Assembly: GCA_023422775.1 (NCBI GenBank)
Contig: JAFAGM010000133.1
Location: 1-25,335, forward strand
DNA length: 25,335 nt
Source of the DNA: Pseudomonadota bacterium
GTDB taxonomy: Bacteria > Pseudomonadota > Alphaproteobacteria > Rhizobiales > Xanthobacteraceae
Direction: 5' to 3'
Of this stretch, positions 23,842 to 25,335 are shown piece after piece (the stretch's first letter is position 1; each line of letters opens with the position of its first letter). Below the pieces are notes generated by a model. It ran no database searches. It was given only the letters and a program-made list of their open reading frames with translations, and had not been told where the DNA came from. The translations under genes and the position numbers were made by a program.

Positions 23842-24732
23842 TTAGCTCACCTTGCGCAGTAACAGGCTGCTCCAGCCTTCGATGCGCAGATGCCGCACCG
23901 GCACCAGGCCGCGCGCGCGATAGGCCGCGATGACAGCCGGCGCCTGGGGCGTCAGCAGACCCGACAGAATGACCAGCGCCGACGGCGCCAGATGCCGCGC
24001 CATCGGCGCTGCCAGTTGGCGCAACGGATTGGCGAGGATGTTCGCCAGCACGAGGTCGAACGGGGCGGCGGAAGCGAATTGCGGTGCGGAGAAGCCGGTG
24101 GCCCGGATCGGCCGCACCAGGTGTCCCGATACGTTCAGCCTGGCATTTTCGCGGGCGACCTGCACCGAGGGCGGATCGATATCGCTCGCCAGAACCTTCT
24201 CGTGCAGCGCCTTCGCGGCGGCAATCGCCAGCACGCCGGTACCGGTGCCGAGATCGAGCACGCGGCGGGGACGCCAGGCTTTCAGGACGTGATCGAGCAG
24301 CAGCAGGCAGCCGCGCGTGGTGCCGTGGTGGCCGGTGCCGAACGCCAGCGCCGCCTCGATTTCGATGCCGACCTTGTTGGGGGCAACCCGTTCGCGATCA
24401 TGCTGGCCGTGCACGACGAAACGTCCAGCCGGTACCGGGACGAGGTCCTCGAGGCTGGCCCTGACCCAATCCTTGGCCTCGACCGTATCGAAATCGATTG
24501 TCCCGGCCACCTCCGGACCGGCCGCGCTGGTGACGAGTTCGCACACCAGCGCCTGGTCCGGCGGATCGGCAAAATGCACGGTGACGTCCCAGCGGCCGTC
24601 CAACCGCTCGAATGCCGCGACCGCGGCCTGCCCCTCAAAGAAAACCTCGGTTAACAAGTCGACAACGCGGCGGGCGGCCTGCTCGCCTCCGATAGCAAAG
24701 CTGGCGCGGTGGGTGGGGATCATAGAAGTCAT
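23842..24732 (-). CDS. prmA: PrmA, ribosomal protein L11 methyltransferase
   Basis: A SAM-dependent methyltransferase that trimethylates ribosomal protein L11 in the cytoplasm. The 296-residue protein has the PrmA signature FGTGHHGTTRGCL (131-143), the SAM-binding loop LDLGTGTGVLAIAAAK (159-174), the acidic ASDIDPPSV and the substrate-side NILANPLRQLA in place of the N-P-P-Y motif of other N-methyltransferases. The N-terminal 100 residues fit the L11-recognition domain but diverge more. Two ATGs, at codons 1 and 4, are possible starts, and neither has a good Shine-Dalgarno. It is divergent from the flp pilin gene and convergent with the 60-codon gene. Confidence 0.93.
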   Translation of the reverse strand: MTSMIPTHRASFAIGGEQAARRVVDLLTEVFFEGQAAVAAFERLDGRWDVTVHFADPPDQALVCELVTSAAGPEVAGTIDFDTVEAKDWVRASLEDLVPVPAGRFVVHGQHDRERVAPNKVGIEIEAALAFGTGHHGTTRGCLLLLDHVLKAWRPRRVLDLGTGTGVLAIAAAKALHEKVLASDIDPPSVQVARENARLNVSGHLVRPIRATGFSAPQFASAAPFDLVLANILANPLRQLAAPMARHLAPSALVILSGLLTPQAPAVIAAYRARGLVPVRHLRIEGWSSLLLRKVS

Positions 24733-24838
24733 TGAAAAACCATCGGAAAGTCAGTGGCGGTGGGCTTGTTCGGAGGCGATTGCTTCAAGTTTGAACAAAA
24801 TTCACCTCGCGATTTCCCGAAAACTTACACCTCGTCTG

Positions 24839-24883
24839 TTAGAACCGCCTTAGGTTCCGGGCCGTAGGTTCCGCACAGGAACA
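24839..24883 (+). promoter_or_regulatory. Repeat-containing leader of the flp pilin gene, with CtrA-like motif
   Basis: TAGGTTCCG occurs twice (24851-24859 and 24865-24873). GAACC (24842-24846) can pair with GGTTC (24853-24857), and GTTCC (24868-24872) with GGAAC (24878-24882). TTAG-N7-TTAGG (24839-24854) has the spacing of a CtrA site with one mismatch in the first half and two in the second. pilA is a CtrA target in Caulobacter. Repeats and symmetry are seen directly; any regulator is speculative. Confidence 0.3.
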
Positions 24884-24929
24884 GGGGGCAGGCCCCGTTC
24901 TGAGCACACCAACCGAGGTTGAACCAGCC

Positions 24930-25094
24930 ATGAAGTCGCTCATTTCGAAGTTTTTCAAGGACGAATCCGGTGCCACCGCCATCGAGTATGGCCTGATTGC
25001 CGCCGGCATCGCGATCGCGATCATCACCGCCGTTAACGGCGTCGGCAGCCAGTTGAGCACCACGTTCGACAGCATCTCCACTTCGCTGAAGTAA
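24930..25094 (+). CDS. flp: Flp/Fap-type pilin (type IVb, tad system)
   Basis: A 54-residue prepilin, the major subunit of thin Flp (tad) pili used in surface adhesion. It has a short basic leader and the cleavage motif ESG/ATAIEYGLIAAGIAIAII, in which prepilin peptidase should cut after Gly14 to leave the conserved Glu and Tyr in the mature N-terminus. One hydrophobic helix and a short polar tail ending STSLK follow. The only Shine-Dalgarno-like sequence is GAGG (24914-24917), 12 nt upstream. The tad assembly genes (cpa/tad) are not in the window. A strong terminator follows, so it is probably transcribed alone, as is common for the abundant pilin. Confidence 0.95.
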   Translation: MKSLISKFFKDESGATAIEYGLIAAGIAIAIITAVNGVGSQLSTTFDSISTSLK

Positions 25095-25108
25095 TCGCTG
25101 CCCTTTCG

Positions 25109-25158
25109 GGGCCAGGTCGGGGCCGGGCGCGTCGAGCGTCTGGCCCTTATCTTTTTTT
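25109..25158 (+). terminator. Rho-independent terminator after flp
   Basis: GGGCCAG (25109-25115) pairs with CTGGCCC (25140-25146). The intervening GC-rich sequence can fold further, and the T-rich tract TTATCTTTTTTT (25147-25158) follows. It starts 15 bp after the flp stop and is the most canonical terminator in the window. Confidence 0.8.
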
Positions 25159-25335
25159 GACCTCGATATGGTCCACAGGCCGTCCACAGCCAATCCAGGG
25201 CGTTGTTGGTCCGTTTTTCACGAAGGCATACCGGCGGTTTCCACTACCCGCCCGCTCGATTTCAACCGCCGGTCCACGGACTTTTCCCGCGGTTATCCAC
25301 TTGTTTTGCCCGGCATCATCCACCGCGTAGGCCCG
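25159..25335. other. Gene-free right edge with inverted repeat and DnaA-box-like motifs
   Basis: No gene is recognisable. CCGGCGGTT (25231-25239) and AACCGCCGG (25264-25272) form a perfect 9-bp inverted repeat with a 24-nt spacer. GTCCACAG occurs twice (25171-25178 and 25182-25189), and TTATCCACT (25293-25301) is one base from the DnaA box TTATCCACA. This may be the control region of the next gene. Confidence 0.4.

Noticed and set aside
1..25335. CRISPR arrays, tRNA or rRNA genes, insertion sequences, prophage or defence genes
   Set aside because: None was seen. The only repeats are dispersed palindromes and one 14-bp tandem duplication, and no transposase, integrase or Cas-like protein is encoded.

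Overview
The window is GC-rich alphaproteobacterial chromosome. It is most like Bradyrhizobium or a close relative (Rhodopseudomonas, Nitrobacter). The grounds are the dcw (division and cell wall) gene order, a 600-residue FtsZ ending in an IPAFLRRQ-type peptide, the style of the Ddl, FtsQ and BamD proteins, and three kinds of long palindromic intergenic repeat typical of that group. The assignment rests on recognising protein sequences by eye, not on a database search.

Layout. Positions 1-305 hold no recognisable gene, only a palindromic repeat. From 306 to about 14565 runs the distal dcw cluster, all on the + strand: ftsW, a large membrane protein with a spermidine-synthase-like domain (gene X here), murG, murC, murB, ddl, ftsQ, ftsA, ftsZ and lpxC. 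It continues with bamD, recN and ligA (14875-19985). A palindromic repeat separates ligA from a convergent block on the - strand: a Bcr/CflA-type MFS exporter and a long-form aminopeptidase P. Next come a 60-codon gene of unknown function (+), prmA (-, ending 5 bp from it) and a 54-residue Flp pilin gene (+) followed by a strong terminator. The last 177 bases hold no gene.

How the genes fit together. MurC, MurB, Ddl and MurG make lipid II (MurC joins L-Ala to UDP-MurNAc, MurB makes UDP-MurNAc, Ddl supplies D-Ala-D-Ala, MurG adds GlcNAc). FtsW polymerises glycan at the septum. FtsQ, FtsA and FtsZ build the divisome. LpxC commits precursor to lipid A and BamD belongs to the outer-membrane protein assembly machine, so the block serves all envelope layers at division. 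RecN and LigA add DNA break repair and nick sealing.

The most noteworthy points are gene X, which separates ftsW from murG, looks AT-richer than its neighbours and is bracketed by hairpins; a perfect CtrA full site (TTAA-N7-TTAAC) ahead of ftsQAZ; a 26-codon upstream ORF with a strong Shine-Dalgarno whose stop overlaps an in-frame bamD ATG; a near-match LexA box ahead of recN; and repeats lying between co-directional essential genes. No IS element, CRISPR array, tRNA or rRNA was seen, and nothing that clearly amounts to a new multi-gene system.
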